In this document: positions 10,609-21,826 of the stretch, piece by piece
Layout: every line of letters starts with the position of its first letter
Numbering within the stretch: position 1 is the stretch's first letter
NCBI GenBank assembly: GCA_900538905.1
Contig: UPZS01000002.1
Location: forward strand, 62,001 to 126,000
Direction: 5' to 3'
Origin: an uncultured Sutterella sp.
Lineage (GTDB): Bacteria; Pseudomonadota; Gammaproteobacteria; Burkholderiales; Burkholderiaceae_F
Length of the DNA stretch: 64,000 bases
Made by a program: the position numbers and the translations under genes
Notes under the pieces: generated by a model
The model's input: only the letters and a program-made list of their open reading frames with translations
The model's database searches: none
Told to the model about the DNA's origin: nothing

Positions 10609-11928
10609 CTAGTGTCCATGTAATTGATTTTCGGCCTGCGCGAGCGCTGCTCCGCGGGCAACCTTAACCGGAATCAGCGCAATGAGCCCGGCAACAAAGA
10701 AAAGCCCTGTCACGACAATGGCGAGCCTTTGATTGTTCCCCGTCATCCAGGTCACGGCACCATATGTGATGGGGCCGATCACAGCCGAGAGCCACAACGC
10801 CATATTCCAAATCCCGTAAAAGCGGGCAAGTTTCTTTTCGGGGGCAAACACAGCCACGAGCGCTCGCCCGGCCGACTGACTCGAACCCATCGCCAAGCCC
10901 GCGAGATTTGCCGCCACCCAAAAAACGGCACTTGTCTGCGCAGCGGCTGCCGTGGCCACCATCGCGATCCAAAGCAACAATGTCAGCGCAAGCGCCAATT
11001 TGTGTCCGATTCTATCCTGTACGTAGCCAAAGCCAAAAGCTCCGAGCGCCGCCGTGATATTGACAAGCAACACCATAAACAGCGTTTCGGTAAGCCCGAA
11101 CCCCATCACAGCCGACGCGTAAACGGCTGCCAACGTAATGACGGTCGCCACGCCGCATTGGTAGAAAAAACCACAGACGACAAGGTAGCGAAAATCAATG
11201 AAATTCATGAGCGTTTCCGCCGTCTTTCCTTTGTCCTGATCCTGCGTCATGGCCACTTTGAGCTCTGCTGCGCTGTGCACCTGCGGGATGGCACGCTCCT
11301 TGAGCCACAAAAACACAGGAATGCTCACAACCAGGAACACACTCGCGGTGATGATATTCGTTGCTGCCACCAAGGCGTCCATTCCAAGTCCTTGCGCTTG
11401 ACCTGCCGTCACCACCGTAAGACACAAACCAAGCGTAATCAGGCCGCCGACGTAACCAAGAGACCAGCCCCAACCTGATACTTTCCCCAATGCTTCTGGT
11501 CTGGAAATTTCCGGCAGGAAAGCTGAATTGAGCGACTCACCTACGTTGTAGCCGATGTAGCTCAAGATCAGCATCGTCACCGAAAGCACATAGGTGCCGG
11601 GGCCTGACAAGGCAAGCAGTGCGGTGGCCGACACACAAAGCATCGTTGCGGCAACAAGCCACTTTTTCTTTGTTGCTGTCAGATCAGCCATGCGACCGAT
11701 GGCAGGCATCAGCACCATGGAAAGCGCATTGGCCGCCCCTACGGCACAACTCCACAGAAACGTCGCCCAACTGGCGTCACCGCAGACCTTCGAAACAAAA
11801 TAGGCATTGAAGACAGCCGTAAGCACTACAGTGCTGTAACCAGAATTGGCGGCGTCAAAAAGCGCCCATCCAAATGCTTCTCGAGGACTTACGCCCTCTT
11901 TAAGGGCACTGCGCTGAAACAAGGGCAT
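10609..11928 (-). CDS. UMF1-family (Atg22-like) major facilitator transporter
   Basis: A 439-residue inner-membrane protein with about 12 hydrophobic segments. The N-terminal EAFGWALFDAANSGYSTVV motif is characteristic of the UMF1/Atg22-like branch of the MFS rather than the drug exporters. A central cytoplasmic loop (about 200-230, ERAIPQVHSAAELK) separates two six-helix halves. Its substrate is unknown for bacterial members. It follows the unknown gene at 11934 by 5 bp and precedes the alcohol dehydrogenase by 2 bp, so all three are probably translated from one message. Confidence 0.87.
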   Translation of the reverse strand: MPLFQRSALKEGVSPREAFGWALFDAANSGYSTVVLTAVFNAYFVSKVCGDASWATFLWSCAVGAANALSMVLMPAIGRMADLTATKKKWLVAATMLCVSATALLALSGPGTYVLSVTMLILSYIGYNVGESLNSAFLPEISRPEALGKVSGWGWSLGYVGGLITLGLCLTVVTAGQAQGLGMDALVAATNIITASVFLVVSIPVFLWLKERAIPQVHSAAELKVAMTQDQDKGKTAETLMNFIDFRYLVVCGFFYQCGVATVITLAAVYASAVMGFGLTETLFMVLLVNITAALGAFGFGYVQDRIGHKLALALTLLLWIAMVATAAAAQTSAVFWVAANLAGLAMGSSQSAGRALVAVFAPEKKLARFYGIWNMALWLSAVIGPITYGAVTWMTGNNQRLAIVVTGLFFVAGLIALIPVKVARGAALAQAENQLHGH

Positions 11929-11933
11929 GGCAA

Positions 11934-12458
11934 TCAGTCATCGGCAAACGGACAGCCCGTAAGCAGGCACGACCAATAATTGACAAACGAGAGCACGCTG
12001 TCATTTTGCTCCAGCCCCGAAAGATTGCCGTTGCCCATCAAGCCGATCTGTTCCAACAGCACATAAGCATTGTTCAAGAATAGTCGGGCACCGATTTCGA
12101 TCATCTCGTAATCACCGTCAGGCAACTTTCCGCCTAAAGCGTCACGCACCCGCTCTCCCATGCCTTCACGCAAATACTGTGCCAAGCCCGTCGGGTTCCA
12201 ACCTTCGGCTGTTTCAAAATGGCGGTTGCGGCCGGCAAAGGTATCGGTAAGCCACGACACAAGCTTCAGATCGGCTTCGACCAAGTCCTGTCGCGTAAGT
12301 TTGCCCTGCGAAGCATCCACCGAGCGTTGCGCCGTGTTTTTAACAGCCTGAAGCAGAATACGCTCGACAACATCAATGGCCGCCAGACTCGGCAAACCAA
12401 CCGCTTTGGAAGAAAAATCACCGCATCGTCCCGAACGGCAAGATCCGCAACTACTCAT
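11934..12458 (-). CDS. Unknown protein with N-terminal cysteine cluster, paralogue of the upstream gene
   Basis: A 174-residue protein I do not recognise. It opens MSSCGSCRSGRCGD, a CxxCx4C cluster (C4, C7, C12), and ends WSCLLTGCPFADD with two more cysteines (C164, C169); together these could hold a metal or Fe-S cluster, which is inference. The rest is soluble and mainly helical. It resembles the adjacent gene at 12451: both have an EGW motif and, 77-78 residues later, the pattern [IV]L[TS]F..[RY]WS.[IL]L[ST]G. The ATG at 12458 is chosen over 12509 because an AGAGG site precedes it. Its start overlaps the preceding gene by 8 bp, so translation is coupled. Confidence 0.75.
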   Translation of the reverse strand: MSSCGSCRSGRCGDFSSKAVGLPSLAAIDVVERILLQAVKNTAQRSVDASQGKLTRQDLVEADLKLVSWLTDTFAGRNRHFETAEGWNPTGLAQYLREGMGERVRDALGGKLPDGDYEMIEIGARLFLNNAYVLLEQIGLMGNGNLSGLEQNDSVLSFVNYWSCLLTGCPFADD

Positions 12459-13002
12459 TGAACTTAACCTCTGTGTTATCTGCAAAATCCGGAAGCGGCG
12501 TTTCGTCACCGCTCAAAATCAGCGACCAACGGGCGCCAAAGGTGAGAATCGTTCCGCCGAGCGACTGGGCGTCGTTCATTCCTTTGTCTTCCTGCAACAG
12601 CTCGGCAAACAGGCCGTGCAACTCGACGATCATCTTGCTCACTGCAAAATGCACGAGATATGCATCGTCTTTCCAAGCGAAACAGTCCAGATCCTGCTCT
12701 GTCAAAGAATCTGCCAGACGCGCGCGAAGCCAGGCGGTAAAAGGTTTACCGCTCCAACCTTCCTCCTCTCCGTAGCCCTTGAGAACATCGGGATAACGCC
12801 CTTGAAAAAGTCCCGTGAGCTCACGCATGAATACCGCCAAACCAAGATCTTCAGATTTTCCTCCGAACCCGGCAATCTGATGCTCTGCGTAAGACTGCAC
12901 CACGAGATTCAAAAGCAAAAAAACGCTCACGCGATCGCGGTTGAATCCCTCGCCTTCGGAAAGTTCAAAGCCGAGATGTTCGGGCTTTTTATCTCGCGAC
13001 AT
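12451..13002 (-). CDS. Unknown soluble protein, partner/paralogue of the cysteine-cluster protein
   Basis: A 183-residue acidic soluble protein with no signal peptide or membrane segment and no domain I recognise. It contains EGW at 81-83 and ILTFGARWSLILSG at 152-165, matched by EGW (85-87) and VLSFVNYWSCLLTG (155-168) in the next gene, but it lacks that protein's N-terminal cysteine cluster. The pairing suggests an ancient tandem duplication whose products may form a heteromer. It begins 15 bp after the stomatin-like gene, so it belongs to the nfeD-qmcA transcription unit. Confidence 0.72.
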   Translation of the reverse strand: MSRDKKPEHLGFELSEGEGFNRDRVSVFLLLNLVVQSYAEHQIAGFGGKSEDLGLAVFMRELTGLFQGRYPDVLKGYGEEEGWSGKPFTAWLRARLADSLTEQDLDCFAWKDDAYLVHFAVSKMIVELHGLFAELLQEDKGMNDAQSLGGTILTFGARWSLILSGDETPLPDFADNTEVKFNE

Positions 13003-13017
13003 ACCGCTTCCTCTTGC

Positions 13018-13977
13018 TTAGGGCTTGTGAAGCACCTGCGTTGCGCCATTGGCAGAGCCCGTGCCCTTGACCATGGTCATTGCAGAGGTGATTAGGGTGG
13101 ACAAATCACCCAAGTTAGCCGGCACCACCAGCGTATTGCCTTCCTTGGCAAGCTTGGAGAAAGCTTCGACGTACTTCTCGGCCACCTGCAGATTGACGGC
13201 GTTCATGCCGCCCGGGGCATTAGTGGCTTCGGCCACCATGCGAAGCGCTTCGGCGGTTGCCTGAGCAATCGCAAGCGTGGCGGCAGCCTGACCTTGAGCC
13301 TTGTTGATTTCAGCCTGTTTTTCGCCCTCGGACTGAGCAATCGCCGCTTCCTTAGCGCCGGTCGCCAGATTGATCTGTTCGAGCTTGCGACCTTCGGAAG
13401 CCGCTACCACGGCGCGCTTTTCGCGCTCGGCGGTGATCTGCTGCTGCATGGCCTGCAAGATGACTGCGGGCGGCGTCAGATCCTTGATCTCGTAGCGAAG
13501 AACCTTCACGCCCCAGTTGAGAGCGGCTTCGTCAATGGCCGTCACCACGGACTTGTTGATGAGATCGCGTTCCTCGAAGGTCTTGTCGAGCTCCATACGG
13601 CCCACGACGCTACGAAGCGTGGTTTGCGCAAGCTGCGTGATGGCGATGATGTAGTTGCTCGTACCGTAGCTTGCGCGCTGCGGATCCGTCACCTGGAAAA
13701 AGAGCACGCCGTCGACAGTAAGCTGCGTATTGTCCTTCGTGATGCAAACCTGGCTAGGCGTGTCCAGAGGCACTTCCTTGAGGCTGTGCTTATAAGCGAC
13801 GCGGTCGATGAAGGGAATGATGATGTTGAGTCCGGGCGTGAGCACGCTGTGGAATTTACCGAGACGTTCAACCACCCATGCGTTTTGCTGCGGCACCACT
13901 TTAATGCATTGCGTCACAAACACGACAGCAAGCAAAACAAAGAAAACCGAGAAAATCAAAAAGTTGGATATGGCCAT
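13018..13977 (-). CDS. qmcA: SPFH/band 7 (stomatin-like) membrane protein
   Basis: A 319-residue SPFH protein. It has one N-terminal membrane helix (ISNFLIFSVFFVLLAVVFV), then the band 7 domain starting VVPQQNAWVVERLGKFHSVLTPGLN, and a coiled coil rich in Ala/Glu/Lys (about 170-250) before a conserved C-terminal oligomerisation segment. Such proteins form large ring-like membrane assemblies, often with an NfeD protein. The ATG at 13977 is preceded by AGGA. It lies 23 bp after nfeD, the same pairing as E. coli qmcA-ybbK. Confidence 0.92.
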   Translation of the reverse strand: MAISNFLIFSVFFVLLAVVFVTQCIKVVPQQNAWVVERLGKFHSVLTPGLNIIIPFIDRVAYKHSLKEVPLDTPSQVCITKDNTQLTVDGVLFFQVTDPQRASYGTSNYIIAITQLAQTTLRSVVGRMELDKTFEERDLINKSVVTAIDEAALNWGVKVLRYEIKDLTPPAVILQAMQQQITAEREKRAVVAASEGRKLEQINLATGAKEAAIAQSEGEKQAEINKAQGQAAATLAIAQATAEALRMVAEATNAPGGMNAVNLQVAEKYVEAFSKLAKEGNTLVVPANLGDLSTLITSAMTMVKGTGSANGATQVLHKP

Positions 13978-14000
13978 ATGCAATCCTGCTACAAAAATAT

Positions 14001-14426
14001 TCAGTGTGAAGCCGGTTCAATCAGCAACCGCGTGCCCTCGACTCGCACAATACGCCAAACGCCGACCGAACGCTCGGACTGTTGCTCGGTGTACGCGGTC
14101 CACAGAGCACCTCGGTAGGAAACCTGCGCCGTACCGTCGTCGTTCCATTTCTTAACCGTGACGGTCTGACCGACGTCGGGCTGCTGCAAAGCGTCACTCT
14201 CGGATGGATTGGAACTACGAAAACGCTGCACGATCAGACTGCCCACAATGGTGGCGATGGCAAAAACGGAAAACTGCCAGCCGGCCGACAATCCGCCCCA
14301 GGCTGCCAGCGCTCCGCAGCCGGCCGCAAGCCCCATCACCAAAAGATAGAAGGTGCCGAGCAACATATCGACACCTACCAGAAGAAGTCCGGCCACAAGC
14401 CAGCAAACAACCGGAGAAATTTCCAT
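14001..14426 (-). CDS. NfeD-family membrane protein (short form)
   Basis: A 141-residue protein with two to three N-terminal membrane segments (residues about 6-65) and a C-terminal OB-fold-like beta domain (about 80-140, VGQTVTVKKWNDDGTAQVSYRG). This is the short, protease-less NfeD type equivalent to E. coli YbbK. It is known to partner SPFH proteins, and the SPFH gene follows by 23 bp. It starts 19 bp after the antiporter gene; a good AGGAAG site precedes the ATG. Confidence 0.88.
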   Translation of the reverse strand: MEISPVVCWLVAGLLLVGVDMLLGTFYLLVMGLAAGCGALAAWGGLSAGWQFSVFAIATIVGSLIVQRFRSSNPSESDALQQPDVGQTVTVKKWNDDGTAQVSYRGALWTAYTEQQSERSVGVWRIVRVEGTRLLIEPASH

Positions 14427-14445
14427 TTTGACGTCTTCCTCTCAC

Positions 14446-16203
14446 TCAGTGAGCAGATTGAGTCCTTGCCTTATCCTGCCCGTCTTGTTCTTCGTCCTTT
14501 TTATAGTAATCGAGAATATTGCCGGTGAGCACTTCCGAAATACTCTCGGAATCGAGATAGACTCTCGCAATGCCCTCTTGCTTGAGGTGCTCGACTTCGT
14601 CGCGTGATCCTGCTCGGGCCATGATGTTAAGTTCAGGATTGAGCTGCTTGGCCATTTCAACAATCTTGAGCGTCTTCACCGGATCAATGTCAATTACCAT
14701 CAGCTGTGCGGCGGTAACGATGTGCCCCTGCACAAGCACCATCGGATCGGCGGCGTCGCCGCTGATGACCGCGTGCTTTTGCTCACGCAATTCTTCGGCA
14801 AAAGACTTGTCTTCCGAAATACACACAAAGGGCACGTCATCGGTCGCCAGACGCTTAGCTACCGAGCGCGTCACCGAACCGCTCCCCACCAAGATGGTCT
14901 GCCCCATCAGCATGCGGCGAGATGTTTCCTTGGGAAGCACCGAGTAGGGATCGGTAAGCATAGCCGCCGCCCTCGCCCAAGCAAAATAGCGCACCGAGAA
15001 ACGGCGCACATAGGGAATCATCGCAAACATTAGCGGATTGAGCGCAATCGACAAAATGGCGGAAGCCACCACCATCGAGAGCATCTTTTGATCTGTCATG
15101 CCAAGCGCAATACCCTGCGCGGCCAAAATGAACGAGAATTCGCCGATCTGAGCGAGTGCCGCACCAACGTTGAGCGACGTATGCAAGGGATAGCGCAGGA
15201 AGTGCACCAGACAGAACGCCGTGAGCGACTTTCCGATCATGATAATGGCAAGCATCGTGAGAATCGACCAGGGCTCCTCAAGAATGACTCGCCAGTCGAG
15301 CATCATGCCTACGCCCACGAAAAAGAGCACCGAGAAAGCATCCTGCAAGGGCAAAGAGTCGGTGGCGGCTCGGTGTGCGTACTTGCTCTCACGCATTACC
15401 ATACCGGCAAAAAAAGCCCCCAGAGCAAAGCTCACGTCAAAAACAGCCGCGGCTCCGTATGCAATGCCCACCGAAGCCGTCAGAATCGAAAGCGTAAAGA
15501 GTTCTCGCGATCCCGTTTTGGCAATCTGCCACAGCACCCAGGGAATGAACTTACGGCCGACCACCATCATGATGGCAACAAAAGCCACGACATGCAGGAG
15601 CGTCGAAGCAATCACATAAGCAATGCCGCTTGCCGTCATCGGTTCAGCCGCTTCGCCCCCACCCGGCGTCACCCCCATGATCTGGGCCACCGGAGGCAAA
15701 AGCACGAGAATCAATACCGTTGCAATGTCTTCGACAACCAGCCAGCCCACGGAAATCTGCCCGTCGACTGTATTGAGGTGTCCGTGCATTTCCAACGCCT
15801 TGAGCAGCACCACGGTTGAAGCACACGACAGACACAGACCGAAAATGAGCGCGGAAGACAGACTCCACTCCCAGACATAGACGGCAAAAAGCAACCCCAG
15901 CAGGGTTGCGATCGTCATCTGCAATACCGCCCCCGGAACAGCAATGCCTTTGACTTTCAGAAGATCCGAAATCGAAAAATGCAAGCCCACCCCAAACATC
16001 AGGAGTATCACGCCGACTTCGGACAACTGCATGGCGATTTCCATGTCGGCCGTCGGCCCGGGGGTGTGGCTGCTGCAAAGGATGCCCGCGCACAAAAAGC
16101 CAACCAAGGCCGGACACTTCAACTTTTCAGCAATACAGCCGAAGATGAGCGCCAAGACGAAAGCCAGTGCCAAAGTAAAGAGAAGCGGAAGGGAGTGATC
16201 CAT
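14446..16203 (-). CDS. CPA2-family monovalent cation:proton antiporter with RCK domain (YbaL/RosB type)
   Basis: A 585-residue inner-membrane protein. Residues about 5-395 contain 12-13 hydrophobic segments of a Na+/H+-exchanger fold, including FGVGLHFSISDLLKVKG and the GFLCAGI and FALGAFFAGM helices typical of Kef/YbaL proteins. After MGQTILVGSGSVTRSVAKRL a Rossmann TrkA-N/RCK domain (about 428-550) follows, likely binding a nucleotide for gating. It is closest in layout to E. coli YbaL; the transported ion (K+ or Na+) is not established. It is the first gene of the reverse-strand run down to the kinase. Confidence 0.88.
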   Translation of the reverse strand: MDHSLPLLFTLALAFVLALIFGCIAEKLKCPALVGFLCAGILCSSHTPGPTADMEIAMQLSEVGVILLMFGVGLHFSISDLLKVKGIAVPGAVLQMTIATLLGLLFAVYVWEWSLSSALIFGLCLSCASTVVLLKALEMHGHLNTVDGQISVGWLVVEDIATVLILVLLPPVAQIMGVTPGGGEAAEPMTASGIAYVIASTLLHVVAFVAIMMVVGRKFIPWVLWQIAKTGSRELFTLSILTASVGIAYGAAAVFDVSFALGAFFAGMVMRESKYAHRAATDSLPLQDAFSVLFFVGVGMMLDWRVILEEPWSILTMLAIIMIGKSLTAFCLVHFLRYPLHTSLNVGAALAQIGEFSFILAAQGIALGMTDQKMLSMVVASAILSIALNPLMFAMIPYVRRFSVRYFAWARAAAMLTDPYSVLPKETSRRMLMGQTILVGSGSVTRSVAKRLATDDVPFVCISEDKSFAEELREQKHAVISGDAADPMVLVQGHIVTAAQLMVIDIDPVKTLKIVEMAKQLNPELNIMARAGSRDEVEHLKQEGIARVYLDSESISEVLTGNILDYYKKDEEQDGQDKARTQSAH

Positions 16204-16397
16204 TGGGCGGTGCGGCAGATAGAGAGTTCAAACGACGTGGCATGCGCGACAAACGTATTGTTGTGCCGCTGCAGCTCTAGGGAGTAAGTTTAACGGCTAA
16301 ATAGAGCGCATTTTTAGAAATTTCATGAATTTTTGCCGCTTTTTCAGCAAAAATCGAAGCGGTTGAAGACAAATTTGTCAGACAGTTCGCAGGCCGT

Positions 16398-16428
16398 AAA
16401 AAAGGCGGTCCCGAATTTGGAAACCGCC
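16398..16428 (-). terminator. Terminator of rpoD
   Basis: On the reverse strand a 6-bp stem (GGCGGT/ACCGCC, 13-nt loop) is followed directly by six T residues. It lies about 30 bp after the rpoD stop and ends that transcript before the antiporter gene. Confidence 0.85.
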
Positions 16429-16457
16429 TTCTTCGAATCAGCTTTCAGCCGATGCGA

Positions 16458-18671
<2,214 letters not shown>

Positions 18672-19261
18672 AACTAAGTAAAACTTCAGCTCAGTCAGGA
18701 AAAAGAAAGAATCGGCAGTTCAACCGTGTTTGTCGCCATCCGCAAGCATTCGTTTTTTTTTGAAAAACAAGCGCGCACGACAACGCCCGCAACACTTTCG
18801 AATTCGAATGCGGGCGGTAATTTAAACTGCTAGAAAACAACGAAACTGCTCAGATCCTTCTTCTCAAGTCGACTATTTCTTCTCCAAAGCACGCCCCACA
18901 GGCACGCCTTGCCTTTACCGGTTTCATTGTTTTTCTGATTCGAGCAGTCGGAAAAACGCGTTCCCGTGTCTGCGTCAAAGCTTGCGTCCCTTGAGTTCAC
19001 TACGAGCTGAATCGCGCACGCCGTCGGCGGGATGCTCTTGCTCAACGCCGAATCGGCCGGATGATTGCGGGTACGCTACTGTATCGTGTCGCTCGCCTCC
19101 GATGGATTGCTCTCATCTCCTGGGCGGTCTTTTACCGGTATCAAAAGACTCCTACACGAGTTTCGCATTTTAGTCTTTTCAGCATCAAGTTTCTAGTTCT
19201 TCTGCGCGAGTTTCTGCTAGCCAGAACTCGCGCTCAGAAAAGTAGCCTCAGCGATAAATCA
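18672..19261. other. 590-bp gap between rpoD and amt
   Basis: No convincing protein gene is present; short frames lack ribosome sites and codon pattern. The rpoD promoter must lie here. I see two strong inverted repeats: 18784-18816 (CGCCCGCA with TGCGGGCG) and 19200-19239 (see next entry), plus a weaker AAAAGACT/AGTCTTTT pair near 19143-19176. I looked for tmRNA, RNase P and 6S RNA signatures and could not recognise one. Confidence 0.6.
19200..19239. other. Large hairpin downstream of amt
   Basis: GCGCGAGTTTCTG (19204-19216) pairs with CAGAACTCGCGC (19222-19233) with one bulged base and a 5-nt loop, and TTCTG/CAGAA extends the stem outside. It is 23 bp beyond the amt stop. There is no T-run on either strand, so it may protect the amt mRNA 3' end or belong to a small RNA. 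Confidence 0.45.
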
Positions 19262-20542
19262 TCATTCGACACGCTCGCCATGCAAAGCCACATCCAGCCC
19301 CTGGCGCTCGGCATCAGCCTCAACGCGCAAACCGAGCAGTATGTCGACGAGCTTAAAGAGAATGAAGCTCGCCACACCGCCGTAAACAAGCGTTGCCGCC
19401 ACGCTGGCTGTCTGGATGCCCACCTGCTCAAGAATCGGCAATGTTGTCGCGCCGGTCACGGCACTTGAAGCAAACACACCTGTAAGCACGGCCCCTACAA
19501 TGCCGCCGACGCCGTGCACACCGAAAGCATCAAGCGAGTCATCCCAGCCCATTCGGCGCTTAAGCACCGTGGCACCCCAGAAGCACACGACTCCTCCTAC
19601 AAGCCCCATCAGCAATGCCGGAAGCGGTTCGACAAAGCCTGATGCAGGCGTAATCACCACGAGTCCGGCCACCGCACCCGATACCATTCCAAGCAAAGAA
19701 GGCTTACCGCGCAAAATCCATTCGCAGGCCATCCAACTGCAGCCAGCCGCTGCTGCTGCAATCTGGCTAACCAGAATTGCAAGCACAGCCCGTTCATTGG
19801 CCGCAAGTCCAGAACCGCCGTTGAAGCCAAACCAGCCGATCCACAAAATACAGGCACCGAGCATAGTGAACGTCAGGTTATGCGGACTCATCGGCTCCTT
19901 CCCATATCCCAAACGTTTGCCGACAACGAGACAGCCCACTAGACCGGCAATACCTGCATTGATATGAACGACTGTACCGCCCGCATAGTCAAGTGCTCCC
20001 ATTTCAAAAAAGAAACCTCCTTCGGCCCACACCCAATGACAAATCGGAGAATAAACAAAAACCGACCACAGCAACATAAAGACCAGCATGGCCGAAAATT
20101 TCATGCGGCCGGCAAAAGATCCGATCATGAGCGCAGCCGTGAGCACGGCAAACGTCATCTGAAAGATGACAAAGAGAAACGTAGGAATGCTGCCCGTCGT
20201 TGACTTAATGTCCATGCCTCGCAAAAAGACGTGGTCCAACCCGCCCACGAAGGCGTTACCGGGGGCAAACGCCAGAGAGTAGCCCACAGCAAACCACACC
20301 AATGTCAGCGCACAGCAAATAACGGTTGTCTGCGCCAAAACGGAGAGCACGTTTTTCTTGCGGCTCATGCCGCCGTAAAAAAGCGCGATTCCCGGAATTG
20401 TCATGAAAAGCACCAACGTCGTTGCCACCAACATCCATGCCACGTCGGCCTTGTCGATTGTGCTGGCGGCCGTACCGGCCGCAGCACACCCCGATGTCAC
20501 CAGAAGCGCCGCAATCACGGCGGCTTTTCCTGAAATAGTCAT
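19262..20542 (-). CDS. amt: Ammonium transporter
   Basis: Trimeric inner-membrane ammonium channel/transporter. The 426-residue product has an N-terminal signal-like helix (MTISGKAAVIAALLV), then 11 membrane segments starting DVAWMLVATTLVLFMTIPGIALFYGG. The pore histidines are visible in GTVVHINAGIAGLV and DAFGVHGVGGIVGA, the Amt twin-His. I start at the ATG at 20542, preceded by GGGAG. The gene follows glnK by 41 bp, the classic glnK-amt pair in which GlnK plugs the channel under nitrogen sufficiency. It shares the sigma-54 type promoter ahead of glnK. Confidence 0.96.
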   Translation of the reverse strand: MTISGKAAVIAALLVTSGCAAAGTAASTIDKADVAWMLVATTLVLFMTIPGIALFYGGMSRKKNVLSVLAQTTVICCALTLVWFAVGYSLAFAPGNAFVGGLDHVFLRGMDIKSTTGSIPTFLFVIFQMTFAVLTAALMIGSFAGRMKFSAMLVFMLLWSVFVYSPICHWVWAEGGFFFEMGALDYAGGTVVHINAGIAGLVGCLVVGKRLGYGKEPMSPHNLTFTMLGACILWIGWFGFNGGSGLAANERAVLAILVSQIAAAAAGCSWMACEWILRGKPSLLGMVSGAVAGLVVITPASGFVEPLPALLMGLVGGVVCFWGATVLKRRMGWDDSLDAFGVHGVGGIVGAVLTGVFASSAVTGATTLPILEQVGIQTASVAATLVYGGVASFILFKLVDILLGLRVEADAERQGLDVALHGERVE

Positions 20543-20583
20543 GTTGAGTCTCCCTGTTTGATTTTTTATGCTGTCTGAAGGCG

Positions 20584-20984
<401 letters not shown>

Positions 20985-21208
20985 ATTTGCTCGAAAATGC
21001 CGCATACGACGAAATTCAAAGCTGAGAGAAAGGCCTTTTGAGCAGTTGCGCTCGCTTTGAGCTAAAGTGTCTCCCCTTCGTGTCTATCGACGCGGGTTAA
21101 TTTTCATTGCACAATCGTTTGCACCTTGCACCGCTTTAAATCAGTAGATTGCTTTAGCCTGAACCGTTTTCGGTGCATTGCGCTTTTGTTGCCGCTCTCT
21201 TTTGTTTC

Positions 21209-21826
21209 ATGATTGCCACGTTTCTTTCCGGACTGGGAACCGGTGCCGGACTCATCATCGCTATCGGCGCGCAAAATGCCTTCGTGCTGAGGCAAGGACT
21301 GTTGCGTCAGTACGTTTTACCGGTTGTTCTCGTCTGTATCATCGGAGACGTTCTCTGCATTTGCGCCGGAGTGGCAGGGATGGGGGCGCTGATTCGCGCC
21401 AATGAGTGGCTATTGGATCTTTTTCGCTGGGGCGGCGCGCTTTTCCTAATGATTTATGGAATATCGGCCGCCAAACGAGCCGCAACGGGCGGTGCTGCGT
21501 TGGAGCTTTCGGAAAATCGTGCGGGGTCGCTCATAAAGGCCGTTTCCTCATGTCTGGCCTTTACGTTTCTCAATCCGCACGTTTACTTAGATACGGTCGT
21601 GCTGCTTGGCTCTATTGCTGCGCAGTACGGCGAAGATTTGAAATGGGTGTTTGCCGCAGGGGCCTTGACGGCCAGCGTACTGTGGTTCACCGGACTCGGG
21701 TTCGGAGCGCGTCTTTTGCTTCCGATCTTTCAAAAGCCGCAGGCATGGCGTATTCTCGACTCGCTGATCACTGTTGTAATGTGGGCAATCGCGCTCACGC
21801 TCGTGACAAATCCGATCAGCAGCTAA
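21209..21826 (+). CDS. argO: LysE/ArgO-family amino acid exporter
   Basis: A 205-residue inner-membrane exporter of basic amino acids (arginine and/or lysine). It begins MIATFLSGLGTGAGLIIAIGAQNAFVLRQGL, the LysE-family signature, and has five to six membrane segments plus the conserved LAFTFLNPHVYLDTVVLLG motif. I start at the ATG at 21209; an upstream GTG at 21173 lacks family similarity. It is the only plus-strand gene between rpoD and queH, divergent from glnK and overlapping dnaG's 3' end by 4 bp. No ArgP regulator gene lies beside it. The gene symbol is by family resemblance. Confidence 0.88.
   Translation: MIATFLSGLGTGAGLIIAIGAQNAFVLRQGLLRQYVLPVVLVCIIGDVLCICAGVAGMGALIRANEWLLDLFRWGGALFLMIYGISAAKRAATGGAALELSENRAGSLIKAVSSCLAFTFLNPHVYLDTVVLLGSIAAQYGEDLKWVFAAGALTASVLWFTGLGFGARLLLPIFQKPQAWRILDSLITVVMWAIALTLVTNPISS

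Noticed and set aside
18830..19045. A 71-codon reverse frame in the rpoD-amt gap
   Set aside because: No ribosome site, no family resemblance, and it lies between inverted repeats; treated as non-coding.
18672..19261. tmRNA, 6S RNA or RNase P RNA in the rpoD-amt gap
   Set aside because: I could not find the conserved ends or core motifs of these RNAs on either strand. Only hairpins are visible.
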